Under the pieces are notes generated by a model that saw nothing but the letters and a program-made list of their open reading frames with translations, had not been told where the DNA came from and searched no databases. A stretch of DNA of 64,000 nucleotides from contig CBDIDH010000002.1 of NCBI GenBank assembly GCA_965277595.1, positions 4,154,001 through 4,218,000 of the forward strand, given 5' to 3'. Made by a program: the position numbers and the translations under genes. Positions 21,800 through 30,592 of the stretch are shown here, piece after piece. Within the stretch, counting starts at the first letter, position 1, and each line of letters starts with the position of its first letter. Source of the DNA: CBDIDH01 sp965277595. Lineage in GTDB: Bacteria > Planctomycetota > Planctomycetia > Isosphaerales > Isosphaeraceae.

Positions 21800-22159
21800 A
21801 TGTCCAAGAAGAAACCGAAGCCCAAGTCTCCGCTCCTCGGTCGCTGGCACATCGTCTCGATGAGCAACTGGGACGAGGATTACGTCAACGAGGAGGTCCG
21901 GGCGTTCATCGAGTTCGATCCAGGACAGAGGGGCGAGTTCCATTTCGGCTACGTACGGGGCGGCATCGACTATCGTGATGTCCTCCGGGATGGGAAGCCA
22001 GCCGTCGAATTCTCCTGGGACGGGAACGACGAGACGGACCCGGCCCAGGGCCGAGGCTGGGCCGTCACGGAGGGCGACCGTCTCAAGGGGATGATTTTCT
22101 TCCACCAGGGCGACGAGTCCGAGTTCGAGGCGGATCGGGATGTCGTCGAGGGGGATTGA
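21800..22159 (+). CDS. Small hypothetical protein
   Basis: 119 residues. MSKKKPKPKSPLLGRWHIVS is followed by MSNWDEDYVNEEVRAFIEFD, FHFGYVRGGIDYRD and VEFSWDGNDETDPAQGRGWA. Similar small proteins with an xxWDEDYxNEEVxAxIEF core occur scattered in bacteria, with no known role. The fold is probably a compact beta-sheet protein. It is 15 bp after the previous gene and followed at 2 bp by the next one. Confidence 0.7.
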   Translation: MSKKKPKPKSPLLGRWHIVSMSNWDEDYVNEEVRAFIEFDPGQRGEFHFGYVRGGIDYRDVLRDGKPAVEFSWDGNDETDPAQGRGWAVTEGDRLKGMIFFHQGDESEFEADRDVVEGD

Positions 22160-22161
22160 CC

Positions 22162-22479
22162 ATGGACGAAGAGGAGAAACTCAGGCTCGGCAAGGGCGTG
22201 GCCTTCGTCAAGGGCCGCCTGAAGCGCCTCCACCAAAGCGACGAGACCTGGGAGGCCGACTTCCAGGCATTGCCCAGGCCGATCGACCAGAGCGAGACCC
22301 ACTATCTTGGAATGGTTGTCTCGGGGGAGGGCGGCGAAGAGGCCGACAGGGATGAGCATGGAGCGGATATTGAACTTGTACATCCGCGAGATTCCTGCGA
22401 GTTATGTGACTACTGTACCGTGCAGGGTGATCTCCTGACGCGACTGAGCACCCAAACGAGTATCGGGTGGAGAGTGTAA
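22162..22479 (+). CDS. Small hypothetical protein, possibly chimeric at its C-terminus
   Basis: 105 residues from the ATG at 22162, two bases after the upstream stop. The N-terminal half is helical and charged (MDEEEKLRLGKGVAFVKGRL, KRLHQSDETWEADFQALPRP). From about residue 52 the composition changes. The minus strand over this stretch carries a planctomycete-style membrane-protein start (YKFNIRSMLIPVGLFAAL), so the gene may be fused to unrelated debris there. Confidence 0.45.
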   Translation: MDEEEKLRLGKGVAFVKGRLKRLHQSDETWEADFQALPRPIDQSETHYLGMVVSGEGGEEADRDEHGADIELVHPRDSCELCDYCTVQGDLLTRLSTQTSIGWRV

Positions 22480-22611
22480 TGAATGCCGTTCGGGCCATCC
22501 GCTAGCCTTTGTCGGTTCCGCAAGCCGAACGTCCATCCTGGTCACGTTGAGGATCGCGTCTTTAAGTATATGCGCATAGAACCATTCGCCTTTCGGCACC
22601 GGCTCGTAGAG

Positions 22612-23019
22612 TTAGCGTCGCTTATCGAAGGTGTTCTTACCCGCCTCAAGAGCACGCCCGAAGTCCGTGATTCTGACAGCCTCCGGGTTGATTACGGCCA
22701 AGTTTGCAAGGATAGGTTCGGAATCGATAATCCTCCTGAATTCTTCTCGGATGGCGTTTCTGGTGAATTCCTTGAGGGCATCAAAGAGCTTCTTCCAATC
22801 ATGCTCCTCGGGCGGTGCGTTGCCCATGTCCTGCACGTAAAGACACTTCAGATAGAGTTCGACCGCGAAGGACTCAACGAGCATTTGTGGCGCGGAACAT
22901 CCCCACCCATCACTTTTCGCCTGTTCGTCTAAAAGCTTCGACGCCTCGGCATACCGTTCGGCAAGCTGAAACATCTCCTTGAAATCAGGCGTTGGCTTTG
23001 TCTGTTTATTCTTTGGCAT
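22612..23019 (-). CDS. HEPN-like small protein
   Basis: 135 residues from ATG 23019 (GGAG upstream; a longer frame exists but lacks a ribosome site). MPKNKQTKPTPDFKEMFQLA is followed by an all-helical body: MLVESFAVELYLKCLYVQDM, then PPEEHDWKKLFDALKEF. The pattern AxExxLKxxY...HDxxxLF resembles HEPN domains, which often act in toxin-antitoxin or phage-defence settings. The classical RxxxxH motif is not evident. It lies 61 bp downstream of the next gene on the same strand, so the two are probably one operon. Confidence 0.55.
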   Translation of the reverse strand: MPKNKQTKPTPDFKEMFQLAERYAEASKLLDEQAKSDGWGCSAPQMLVESFAVELYLKCLYVQDMGNAPPEEHDWKKLFDALKEFTRNAIREEFRRIIDSEPILANLAVINPEAVRITDFGRALEAGKNTFDKRR

Positions 23020-23080
23020 CCAGCGCACTCCGTCAAGAGCTTGGAACGGCACTCCGTGACCGGCCGCCGGTCGATCATTC

Positions 23081-23962
23081 TTAGACCTTCCAGAACCGTT
23101 GCGCGTCGGCGATTCTGATGGGATGGTCGGCGTATCCCTCAAGGATCGCCCTCAGTGCGGCAAGGTCAAAGCCGTTCAGGCGACTACGATACCAGATCGG
23201 CCTAGCGAACCACAGGACCGCTTTGACGAGGTGTCCTACCTTGTGGAACGGCTCGACCCACTGGACGAGGCGTGCTTCCGGCCCGGTTCCGTCGTCGATC
23301 TGCCGGTAGCTCAGCCGGAAGGCCGCCCATTGATGCCCGTGGACGAATGATGAGAGGAGCCTGTACCAGGGCTCTTCGTCAAAGACGATTTTCACGAGGG
23401 CCGTGGACTTCGGCGGCGACATCCCGATCCATTCCGTTTTGCGGTTCTTGTCCCGCTTGATTTGAACCCCAATGGCTCTCGCATCAGCCTCCAACTTGTC
23501 GAGTTTCCGGTCAGCGTCGGCCAAGGAAAGATGCGACGAATTGGCGGCGACCACGTATTTCTTCTGCTCGATGAGGCCCAATCGCCTGTACGAGAAGCTT
23601 CGATTCACCCGCTCGCCGGCCCCGCAGGTCGGGTCTAGAAGCCAGGCGGAGAGCGCTGCTGATTCGAGGAGCATACGCAAGACCGTCCAGGATGCCTGTG
23701 CCAAATACGGCACCGTCAGTGTTCGGGTTAGGGCGATCAGCTGGTTGGCCACAAGGTCATTGATGATGGCACCGTGATCGTAGGCCGTAACGATGGCCTC
23801 TCGGTCTCCAAATTCCCCGCACTCGGATTCGAGCTGAGACCCAGGGATCGGGCGACCCTTGGGATTCCAAACTTCGAGGTAATCGCGGATCGCGTCGTGG
23901 AGACCGTCCGTTGCTTTGAGAAGTTCCTCGAATTGCTGGCGCGAAAATTGGGGCGTCTGCAT
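23081..23962 (-). CDS. Hypothetical all-helical protein (DUF5677-like)
   Basis: 293 residues. MQTPQFSRQQFEELLKATDG, then a central run of hydrophobic helices (ALTRTLTVPYLAQASWTVLR, MLLESAALSAWLLDPTC) and SSFVHGHQWAAFRLSY. The layout, with an early helical bundle, SAALSAWLLD and a later SSFVHGH, recalls the DUF5677 type of protein, whose function is unknown. It starts divergently from the gene at 24080. The HEPN-like gene follows on the same strand. Confidence 0.6.
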   Translation of the reverse strand: MQTPQFSRQQFEELLKATDGLHDAIRDYLEVWNPKGRPIPGSQLESECGEFGDREAIVTAYDHGAIINDLVANQLIALTRTLTVPYLAQASWTVLRMLLESAALSAWLLDPTCGAGERVNRSFSYRRLGLIEQKKYVVAANSSHLSLADADRKLDKLEADARAIGVQIKRDKNRKTEWIGMSPPKSTALVKIVFDEEPWYRLLSSFVHGHQWAAFRLSYRQIDDGTGPEARLVQWVEPFHKVGHLVKAVLWFARPIWYRSRLNGFDLAALRAILEGYADHPIRIADAQRFWKV

Positions 23963-24079
23963 CTCAACGGGCTCCTGATCGGTCGAACCTTCTTCCTAAA
24001 CCCCCGTTCAGCTACCCCCTTCCGTCGATCCTCTCGTAAAATCGAGCCGGATTCCCCATGCCCCGGTTCGGATCGACCC

Positions 24080-24460
24080 ATGCCCGACGACCTCACCGAC
24101 CTAGCCGAGACCCGCTCGAAGATCGAGGCTACCCGCGTGGCGTTTCAGGCCGCTCTGGACGCACTCGACGGCCAGGACGATCAGGAAGTCGATCTGGCCC
24201 CGATACGCGCTCTGGCGGACCGGCTGGAACGGATGGCCGCCGAGGTGGCGAGGATCAAGGGGGTGGTGGCGCGGCAGGGGATTAGCGCACCAGGATATTC
24301 GATGGCACTGCGAAGGGAGCCTATTACAGGAGGTCAGTACCGGATGCCGGCTTCTGATCTCGTTTTCGCAAAAGTTCGACAAGTTCGGCAGTATGATCGG
24401 CGGTGTTCACCGTGGCGCGAGCCAAATCGCGGAACACAAGAATCACAAGGCCCTGAATAA
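24080..24460 (+). CDS. Small coiled-coil protein
   Basis: 126 residues from the ATG at 24080. MPDDLTDLAETRSKIEATRV is followed by a heptad-like helical stretch to about residue 68, including LADRLERMAAEVARIKGVV. The last third (from about residue 82) overlaps the oppositely oriented membrane-protein gene at 24324-24638 and is of poorer quality, so the native end may have been lost. Function unknown. Confidence 0.4.
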   Translation: MPDDLTDLAETRSKIEATRVAFQAALDALDGQDDQEVDLAPIRALADRLERMAAEVARIKGVVARQGISAPGYSMALRREPITGGQYRMPASDLVFAKVRQVRQYDRRCSPWREPNRGTQESQGPE

Positions 24461-24638
24461 AACCGCAAATCCCACCAAGACAAAAGTAAAGCCCCGGCAA
24501 TTGCCGGTGAACCGTCCCCTCAGCCAGATTGGCAATGCCTGCAAAGATTGATAAACACGATATTGTAATCATGAGCCAAGCGATTAACCTAAGAATGCCT
24601 GCCGCGACATAGACCGCTTGGTATCTTGGCTTGTCCAC
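24324..24638 (-). CDS. Small membrane protein with two helices
   Basis: 104 residues, GTG start at 24638 with GGGAGG upstream. Two clear transmembrane helices (YVAAGILRLIAWLMITISCL and LYFCLGGICGFIQGLVILVF) are followed by a hydrophilic C-terminal tail (TADHTAELVELLRKRDQK). No family is recognised. Confidence 0.6.
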   Translation of the reverse strand: MDKPRYQAVYVAAGILRLIAWLMITISCLSIFAGIANLAEGTVHRQLPGLYFCLGGICGFIQGLVILVFRDLARATVNTADHTAELVELLRKRDQKPASGTDLL

Positions 24639-25081
24639 GCGAACCTCCCGGCGTCAGCAAACCGGCGAAATTTGAGTATTGAGATACATTGTATTTGTCC
24701 GGATTTTCCGAGTCAACTCCTTGCCTTGGACCACCTCGGCGATGCCTACGGCCCGCGTGCTCTCGGGTTCCCGTCGCCTGCGACCCGCTTCGCGGTCCTG
24801 ACGTCCGCTATCGCGTTCCCCGCCCCATCAACTCCGAGCCAGCTCCACCACCGCCAGACGGCGGTTCAGAGAGAGGGATTCCCCCAAGCCCGTCAATCCC
24901 CGAGCCTTCGGTTCCGGCTGCGCTTCCCGACGCTTCGCATCGCGTGCTCGCCTGAAGGGTTGACCGGCTTTCCCCCTTACAAGACGCTGACCATCAGCGA
25001 TATGGACGGCACCGCACGCGTTGCCAGTCCAAACGCTGATAATTAACGAAAGGAAACCCTTGCACCACCTCTACCGAACCC
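24639..25081. other. Intergenic stretch, no gene seen
   Basis: About 440 bp between a small membrane-protein gene and the left end of the ISAs1-type element. Open frames exist but have no convincing start or family. No strong hairpin with a T-run was seen. Confidence 0.4.
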
Positions 25082-26387
25082 CACGGCCAGCGCGCATAAC
25101 TGTGCGGCCTGGGTAGTCTGGCGCGACGGGCCTCGGTCCGATATCCTGGTTTCGGTCATCGTACATCAGTCGCCGCATACCGCAGTTCGGCGCGATGGCA
25201 CACACCGACCGATCCAAGGATGCCTCTCATGGCCAAGCTCGTCGACGTCGGCTCCATCGGCTCGTACTTCGAATCGCTCTCCGATCCGCGGCACACGCGC
25301 AACCGCAAACACTTGCTGGTCGATATCGCCCTCATCGCCGTCTGCGGCATCATCTGCGGCTGCGATGGCCCCACCGCTATCCATCGCTGGGCCAAGCTCC
25401 GCGAGCCGTGGCTGGCCCTGCACCTCGCCTTGCCCAATGGCATCCCCTCGCGCGACTGCATCCGTCGGCTCCTCATGGTCCTCAAACCCGAAGCCTTCCA
25501 GCGCTGCTTCCAGGCCTGGATCGCCGACGCGATCTCGATCGACGCCGACACGGCCGAACGCCTCGTCGCCATCGACGGCAAGACCTGTCGCAGCTCGCAC
25601 GACGCCGCCAAGGGCCTTCGCGCTGCACATCGTCAGCGCCTGGGCGAGCGAGGAAGGGATCGCGCTGGGCCAGGTCGCGACCGACGCCAAGAGTAACGAG
25701 ATCACCGCCATCCCGCAGCTTCTGGAGCAGATCGATTTGAACGGCAGGCTGATCACGATCGACGCGATGGGCTGCCAGAAGGAGATCGTCAAGCAGGTCG
25801 TCACCGGCGGCGGCGACTGCGTCATCGCCGTCAAGGACAACCAGCCGAAGCTCCTGGCGGCGATCCAGGCGCGCGTCTTCGATCACCTGGAGAATGACCT
25901 GAAAGAGCTTCAGTACCGCTGCCACGAGACGCGCGACGAGGGGCACGGCCGGATCGACGAGCGGTCGTATTATCTCATGAAGGTGCCGCGCGACTTCGCG
26001 CCAGCGAAGGACTGGCCGTGGGTGAAGGCGATCGGCTACACGGTGCGGATCACGCGGCACGCCGACGGCAGGGAGTCGGACGACGCGCGGTATTACCTCA
26101 GCAGCCAGTACCTCAGCGGCAAGCGGTTCGGCGAGGCGGTCCGCGGCCACTGGGGGATCGAGTCGATGCACTGGGTGCTGGACGTGAACTTCCGCGAGGA
26201 CGACAGCCGGACGCGTGAGCGGACGTTGGGCAACAACCTGAGCTGGCTGCGTCGCTTCGCCGTGACTCTGCTGAAGCGCCATCCCGACAAGGACAGCCTC
26301 CGCGGAAAGATGATGTCCTGTATGCTCAACACGGACTACCTGACCCAAGTCCTGTCGCTATAGCATGTTTGATATGCGCTGGCCCTG
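25082..26387 (+). mobile_element. ISAs1-type insertion sequence, about 1.3 kb
   Basis: The left end (CACGGCCAGCGCGCATAAC) and the right end (reverse complement CAGGGCCAGCGCATATCAA) form imperfect terminal inverted repeats around one transposase gene of ISAs1 type. Length and gene layout fit the family. No target duplication was found next to the ends, which fits an old or rearranged copy. The transposase is frameshifted (next entry). Confidence 0.75.
25229..26363 (+). pseudogene. ISAs1-family transposase, frameshifted
   Basis: Begins MAKLVDVGSIGSYFESLSDP, typical of ISAs1 (H-repeat) transposases, with RNRKHLLVDIALIAVCGII and VAIDGKTCRSSHD. Near 25618 the frame breaks: after AAKGL the family sequence (ALHIVSAWASEEGIALGQVA) continues in the +1 frame, consistent with loss of two bases. 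The rest is intact: ITIDAMGCQKEIV, VIAVKDNQPKL, RGHWGIESMHWVLDVNFRED and a normal C-terminus. ISAs1 elements are not known to use frameshifting, so this copy is probably dead. Confidence 0.85.
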
Positions 26388-26521
26388 AGTGTCTGCGAGA
26401 GCGTTGCGGTTCGTCGGGTGATCATTGCCGGGCCTCCGAATGAGGGGCATGATGGCCCCTCGGGCATGGACAGGGCGGATGGCGGGGAGGTTCGCCGGTA
26501 AACCTCGGGGCGGTGTGAATC

Positions 26522-27069
26522 ATGGGGCCGGACAGCCCGATCCTCATGATCCTGGACCTGGACGAGAAGCTCGTCTATGCCACCGAGGAATCTCTCGGGC
26601 GGGCGCACGACTTCGTTCTCGGCCCGTACTTCGTCTACCGGCGTCCGCACCTGACCGAGTTCCTGGCCGCATGCTCGGCGGACTTCCGTTTGGCGATCTG
26701 GTCCTCCGCAAGCGACGATTACGTGCGAGAGATCGTCGGGCGGATCATGCCGCCGGGGAGAGAGCCGGCGTTCGCCTGGGGCCGCAGTTGGTGCGTCCGG
26801 CGGTTCGATCCGGAGTCATTCGAGGAGTATCATGTGAAGGACCTGAAGAAGGTCAAGCAGGCGGGCTACCGGCTGAGCGGGTGCTGATCGCCGACGACAC
26901 TCCTCGCAAGGTCCAACGCCACTTCGGCAACGCCGTCTATGTCCCACCCTTCCTCGGCAACCCCGAGGATCGGACGCTTCCCCTGCTGGCGTGATACCTG
27001 ACTTCCTTGCGTGACGTGACCAACGTGCGGTCCGTGGAGAAGCGGGGCTGGTCGAGAAACGTGTCATGA
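26522..27069 (+). pseudogene. FCP1/NIF-type HAD phosphatase remnant
   Basis: Starts at ATG 26522 and reads ILMILDLDEKLVYATEESL, the N-terminal motif of FCP1/SCP-type phosphatases (usually DLDETLxHA; here Lys replaces Thr). It continues with VYRRPHLTEFLAACSADFRL and IWSSASDDYVREI. At about 26875 a base is missing (GCTGAGC for GCTGGAGC) and the first frame ends at 26887. The next frame resumes with RVLIADDTPRKVQRHFGNAV. A TGA at 26992-26994 interrupts after TLPLLA, yet the frame continues (YLTSLRDVTNVRSVEKRGWS), as in relatives, to a TGA at 27067 that overlaps the ATG of the next gene. So it was once translationally coupled to the ATP-grasp gene. Confidence 0.82.
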
Positions 27070-27824
27070 ACCGAGAGACGCCCGAGCCGACCTTGATCCT
27101 CTCCCCCCGCTACTCCGACGACTCGATCAAGCCGCGGCGTGCGGCGGTGGCCTTCGGCTGGGGCGTGATGCGACTTGCGAGTTGGCGGTGCCCCGAGGAC
27201 TTCGAGCCCGAGGAGCCCGTCCTCTTCGCCGAGCCGCTGTTCAACGAGGCGGTCGCCCAGCAGCTTGGCCTTGAGGTCGTCAAGCCGCCCGAGGACTTCC
27301 TCATCAAACTGCCCCGTGAATACGTCGGCCGGGACGTGCGGCTGACGACCGCCTCCGAGGCCCGGACGCTCTCCGGCCCTTTGTTCCTCAAGCCGCCGAA
27401 TCGGAAGACGTTCCCGGCCAGGGTGTACGCAGGCGGTGCGGAGTTGCCCGAGATGCCGGACGACGACCCCGTGCTGGCCTCCGAGCCGGTAGAATGGGCC
27501 GCCGAGTTCCGGTTCTTCGTCCGGGACCGCCGGGTCCACGCCTGGTCCCCCTACTGGCTGAACGGAGCCCCGGCCCGTAGCGGCGATGAATGGCTCGTCG
27601 AGCCCGAGATGGCGGCGGCGGCGAGGGGCCTGGTGGATCGGCTACTCGCCGATCCCCGTGTGAATTTCCCGGCCGCCCTGGTCATCGACGCTGGCGTGAT
27701 CCGGGGAGTCGGCCCGGCGCTCGTCGAGGCCAACGAGGCGTCGGGGTCCGGGATCTACGGGTGCGATCCACGAGATGTGCTCGAAGTCCTCCGGGCGGCA
27801 ACGACCGCCGGGTCACGAACATGA
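27066..27824 (+). CDS. ATP-grasp domain protein (DUF4343-like)
   Basis: 252 residues; the ATG overlaps the stop of the phosphatase remnant (ATGA). It has the layout of small ATP-grasp ligases: LTTASEARTLSGPLFLKPPN with the P-loop-like Lys, EWAAEFRFFVRDRRVHAWSP and FPAALVIDAGVIRG, then a metal-binding end ALVEANEASGSGIYG. Such proteins join a carboxylate to an amine or thiol at ATP cost; the substrate is unknown. The stop overlaps an ATG at 27821, so coupling continues to the next gene. Confidence 0.75.
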   Translation: MNRETPEPTLILSPRYSDDSIKPRRAAVAFGWGVMRLASWRCPEDFEPEEPVLFAEPLFNEAVAQQLGLEVVKPPEDFLIKLPREYVGRDVRLTTASEARTLSGPLFLKPPNRKTFPARVYAGGAELPEMPDDDPVLASEPVEWAAEFRFFVRDRRVHAWSPYWLNGAPARSGDEWLVEPEMAAAARGLVDRLLADPRVNFPAALVIDAGVIRGVGPALVEANEASGSGIYGCDPRDVLEVLRAATTAGSRT

Positions 27825-27835
27825 GGAGCCGGGCG

Positions 27836-28378
27836 ATGCCGTGGCGGGTGGTCGAGAGGAAGATCGGGAGGGTGGGCGGCGTCCGACGGAGGACGTCCCG
27901 TCAGAGGGAGTGGGATGGCAAGTACGGCGAAGGGAACTGGGAGGTCGGCTACGTCATCGACGGCGAGTTCGTCACGCAGACCAAGGCGATGGAGTCGATC
28001 TACTACCGGAGCTACGAGGAACGCTTCGCCTCCCACCCCGAGGACCTGGAAGAACTGGTCAATACCGCAAAGTGGTTGCGGAACCCTCACGCCGAGGCGA
28101 CGACCGGGGTCGATCTCCAGATCCCCGCCGTCATGACCTACCTGGAGCGGCACGGACTGTCGCTCAGGGGTAACGAGGTGGTCGATGTGGGCTCGTGGGA
28201 GGGCCGGGCCTCGCACCCGCTCAGCATCCGGCTCAGCCCGCTGACCGTCCGGGCGATGGGTGAGCCGAAGCTGACGCTGGAGCAGTTCTGGCAGCGGAAA
28301 AAGTGCCTGGCCGTCTGGGATGATGGGGGTCGGGGAATGGTGCGAGGGCAGATGCCGACACCGGGTCCGTCATCATGA
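27836..28378 (+). CDS. Hypothetical protein
   Basis: 180 residues from the ATG at 27836 (GGAG upstream); an ATG at 27821 that overlaps the previous stop is an alternative. Distinctive stretches: REWDGKYGEGNWEVGYVIDG, ESIYYRSYEERFASHPEDLE, KWLRNPHAEATTGVDLQIPA and RASHPLSIRLSPLTVRAMGE. No catalytic motif is seen. The stop overlaps the ATG of the next gene (ATGA at 28375-28378), so it is part of a coupled chain with the ATP-grasp and DUF6183 genes. Confidence 0.65.
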   Translation: MPWRVVERKIGRVGGVRRRTSRQREWDGKYGEGNWEVGYVIDGEFVTQTKAMESIYYRSYEERFASHPEDLEELVNTAKWLRNPHAEATTGVDLQIPAVMTYLERHGLSLRGNEVVDVGSWEGRASHPLSIRLSPLTVRAMGEPKLTLEQFWQRKKCLAVWDDGGRGMVRGQMPTPGPSS

Positions 28379-29523
28379 GCGAGGACGTCCGCAGCCTACT
28401 CTTCGGCCTCGACACAGCCCGAGACGTCAAGGGCCACTGGCAGACGATCGACCGATGGGTGGCCCAAGGGGATTACGACAGTCTCGAAGAACTGGCCGCC
28501 GTCCTCCCCCCGATCGTCTCGGAGGCAGCCCCGCAATGCTGGCAACCAGGGTCGGTCTTGGATCACCTCAGGCAACGGCTCGCACTGACGCCCGGACGCA
28601 GGAACATCGCCCTATTGCTGACGCAACTCGTCAGCAAAAGGATGCCCGACCGGCAACTCCGTGAGACCGCCGCACGGCTCGCCGACGCCCAGGAGTCCGA
28701 GGCGATCGTCGCTGCCCTGGAAGAATATGAGGCCAGAGGAGGGCTTGCCGAGTTATTGTACGTCTTGACGCATGAGGCGGTCCTCAGACGAAAAATCGGC
28801 GAGACGACGCCTGTTACTATCCGCCTTGCCGATCGCATGCGACAGGAGGGGCACCCGTTGGCCAGACTGCCGCTCCGGTTGTCCGGCCTGGAAGTTGACG
28901 CCCCGGCCTTCCTTCCCCGTTACGTGCCTCACGGGTCGAGTAACGCCTCGGCGGGCACCTCCGGCGGATGGGGCGAGGGTCGAGCCGAGGGCGTGGTCCG
29001 TCCGGGGCCGTTACCGGCGTTCCGGGAGGTGACGACTCCTGAAATGGCCGATAGAGCGGCAGTGTCGGTTCGCACCTGGGTCGAGAGGTCGAACGGGAGG
29101 TCTGAGGTACGGCTCTTCGAGTTCGAGGAGCCGATCCCGGCCCGGTGGGTCGGCCCATCCATTCTGCGATCACTCGGGCTCGAATGCCTGGCCGAGGCCG
29201 GTGAGGAGGCGGTTCATCTGAGGGAGATCAGCGCCAGCCAAGGCTTCGGCTATCTGTTCAGTGCCGCCGCTACGGGCGGTGCCTACACCTGGGGTGAGGG
29301 CGGTGCCTACGGTCGGCTGTCTGCCTGGGATTCCGTAGCGGCATTGACGGGGTGTTCAGGGGGCGACATCGGACTTGCCTCGGCACACGCAGTGCGTTGT
29401 TCCTGGTTCTCGTTCTGGACCGAAGCCGGTTAATTCTATGACGTCGCCTGGGACATCGGTCTGGCCGTGCTGAGCAGCGATGGAAAATCTTTGGCGGTCT
29501 TCGCCGCCACGGACACCGACTGA
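28375..29523 (+). pseudogene. DUF6183-type protein, interrupted by TAA near its end
   Basis: The frame opens at ATG 28375 and runs 352 residues to a TAA at 29431-29433. In the same frame it then continues 29 codons, FYDVAWDIGLAVLSSDGKSL...AATDTD, to TGA at 29521-29523. That tail is the usual conserved C-terminus of DUF6183 proteins (WF..VAWDIG ... LAATDTD), so the TAA probably replaced a Trp or neighbouring residue. Upstream it has an all-helical HEAT-like N-terminus (LLTQLVSKRMPDRQLRETAA) and the Gly-rich stretch SAAATGGAYTWGEGGAYGRL. Function unknown. Confidence 0.75.
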
Positions 29524-29587
29524 GATCGATTAAGAGGACCGTCCATTCTTTTTAGGTCAACAGGACTTTCAGAGATAGGGACAGCCA

Positions 29588-30262
29588 GTGTCTCAACTGA
29601 ACCTCATCACCGAACCTTATCTCGCTCAGCAGGCCCGCTGGCCTCGCTCCGGCCGCCACATCCTGGCCCAGTTTGACGCCAAGTCGGTTATGGTCTACCA
29701 GGCGTACCGCCCGGACATCGGCCACTTCGCCGCCCGTCACGGCTTCTTCGGCGGCGGCTTCGGCATGAGCCGGATGTCCTGGATCAAGCCGAACTTCCTG
29801 TGGATGATGTACCGCTCCGGCTGGGGCACCAAGGCGGGCCAGGAGGTGACGCTCGCAGTCCGGCTCCAGCGTAACGCCTTCGACGAGATCCTCCGTTTGG
29901 CTGTCCACTCGACCTTCGCCCCCGAGGTCTACGAGACCCATGAGGCGTGGCAGCAGACCGTGGCCAGGTCAGACGTCCGGCTTCAATGGGACCCCGACCA
30001 TGGATCTTCCGGCAGCCCGCTCGAACGACGAGCGATCCAACTCGGGCTCCGGGGCGACGTCCTGGCCCGCTACGCCAGGGAGTGGCTGCTCGGGATCGAG
30101 GACATCTCCGAGTTCGTGACCGAGCAGCGGGCGAATGCAAAGGCTCCGTATGATCGCCTGGTTACGCCCAGAGAGGACGTCTACCCAGTCGCCGACATCG
30201 AGGTCGTTGCGAGGCTCGGGTTGTCGAGGCCCGACGACGACGGCGGCCTCTCTCGGGCGTAG
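29588..30262 (+). CDS. DUF4291 protein
   Basis: 224 residues, GTG start. Family signatures: PRSGRHILAQFDAKSVMVYQ, AYRPDIGHFAARHGFFGG, SRMSWIKPNFLWMMYRSGWG and TKAGQEVTLAVRLQR. These match DUF4291 closely, whose members are widespread and of unknown function. The Trp-rich core suggests nucleic-acid or ligand binding, but nothing specific can be said. The length is normal, so the gene is probably intact. Confidence 0.85.
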   Translation: MSQLNLITEPYLAQQARWPRSGRHILAQFDAKSVMVYQAYRPDIGHFAARHGFFGGGFGMSRMSWIKPNFLWMMYRSGWGTKAGQEVTLAVRLQRNAFDEILRLAVHSTFAPEVYETHEAWQQTVARSDVRLQWDPDHGSSGSPLERRAIQLGLRGDVLARYAREWLLGIEDISEFVTEQRANAKAPYDRLVTPREDVYPVADIEVVARLGLSRPDDDGGLSRA

Positions 30263-30367
30263 ACTCACCTCCGTGCGACATCTCCTTCGCCATGGGTGTG
30301 ATCCCCCGTCGGAACCGATGAGGTGCGGGGCCTCCGACATCCTCCATTATGGACTTCGAGAGACCGC

Positions 30368-30592
30368 TCATTGGCCCTCACGGAATTCGGCCTCGACCCG
30401 CCACTTCGAGAGCCTTATCAAGATCAGGCCGATGCCCAGGAATGCCACGAGAGCCCAGAGCGTGTCCACGGCGTAAGCCGCCACGAAGCTCGGCAACCAG
30501 CAGCCGAAGCGGCGGGTGCTGATCCCAAGGATCGCCGACAGGGTGATCAGCCCGATCCAGAGGGAGGGAGGTCGTCGTCTTCGCCCGGTCAC
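30368..30592 (-). pseudogene. Truncated DUF2809 membrane protein
   Basis: 74 residues, GTG start at 30592 that overlaps the stop of the MBL-fold gene (GTGA). The sequence LGISTRRFGCWLPSFVAAYA, VDTLWALVAFLGIGLIL matches the first half of the full-length DUF2809 gene at 37781-38212 (SRRLGHSLPGFVASYAGDTLW). The second half, with further membrane helices, is missing: the frame ends in FREGQ and a stop, with no related sequence beyond. A truncated paralogue. Confidence 0.7.

Noticed and set aside
22317..22383. Start of a minus-strand membrane protein (YKFNIRSMLIPVGLFAAL)
   Set aside because: It looks like a planctomycete membrane-protein start but breaks off after about 20 residues and overlaps a + strand gene; at most a small fragment.
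24618..25046. Possible gene of 142 codons upstream of the ISAs1-type element
   Set aside because: No ribosome site, composition rich in Pro/Ser/Arg and no recognised pattern.
25229..26363. Programmed frameshift in the ISAs1-type transposase
   Set aside because: No slippery heptamer at the break and the family is not known to use frameshifting; loss of two bases explains it better.
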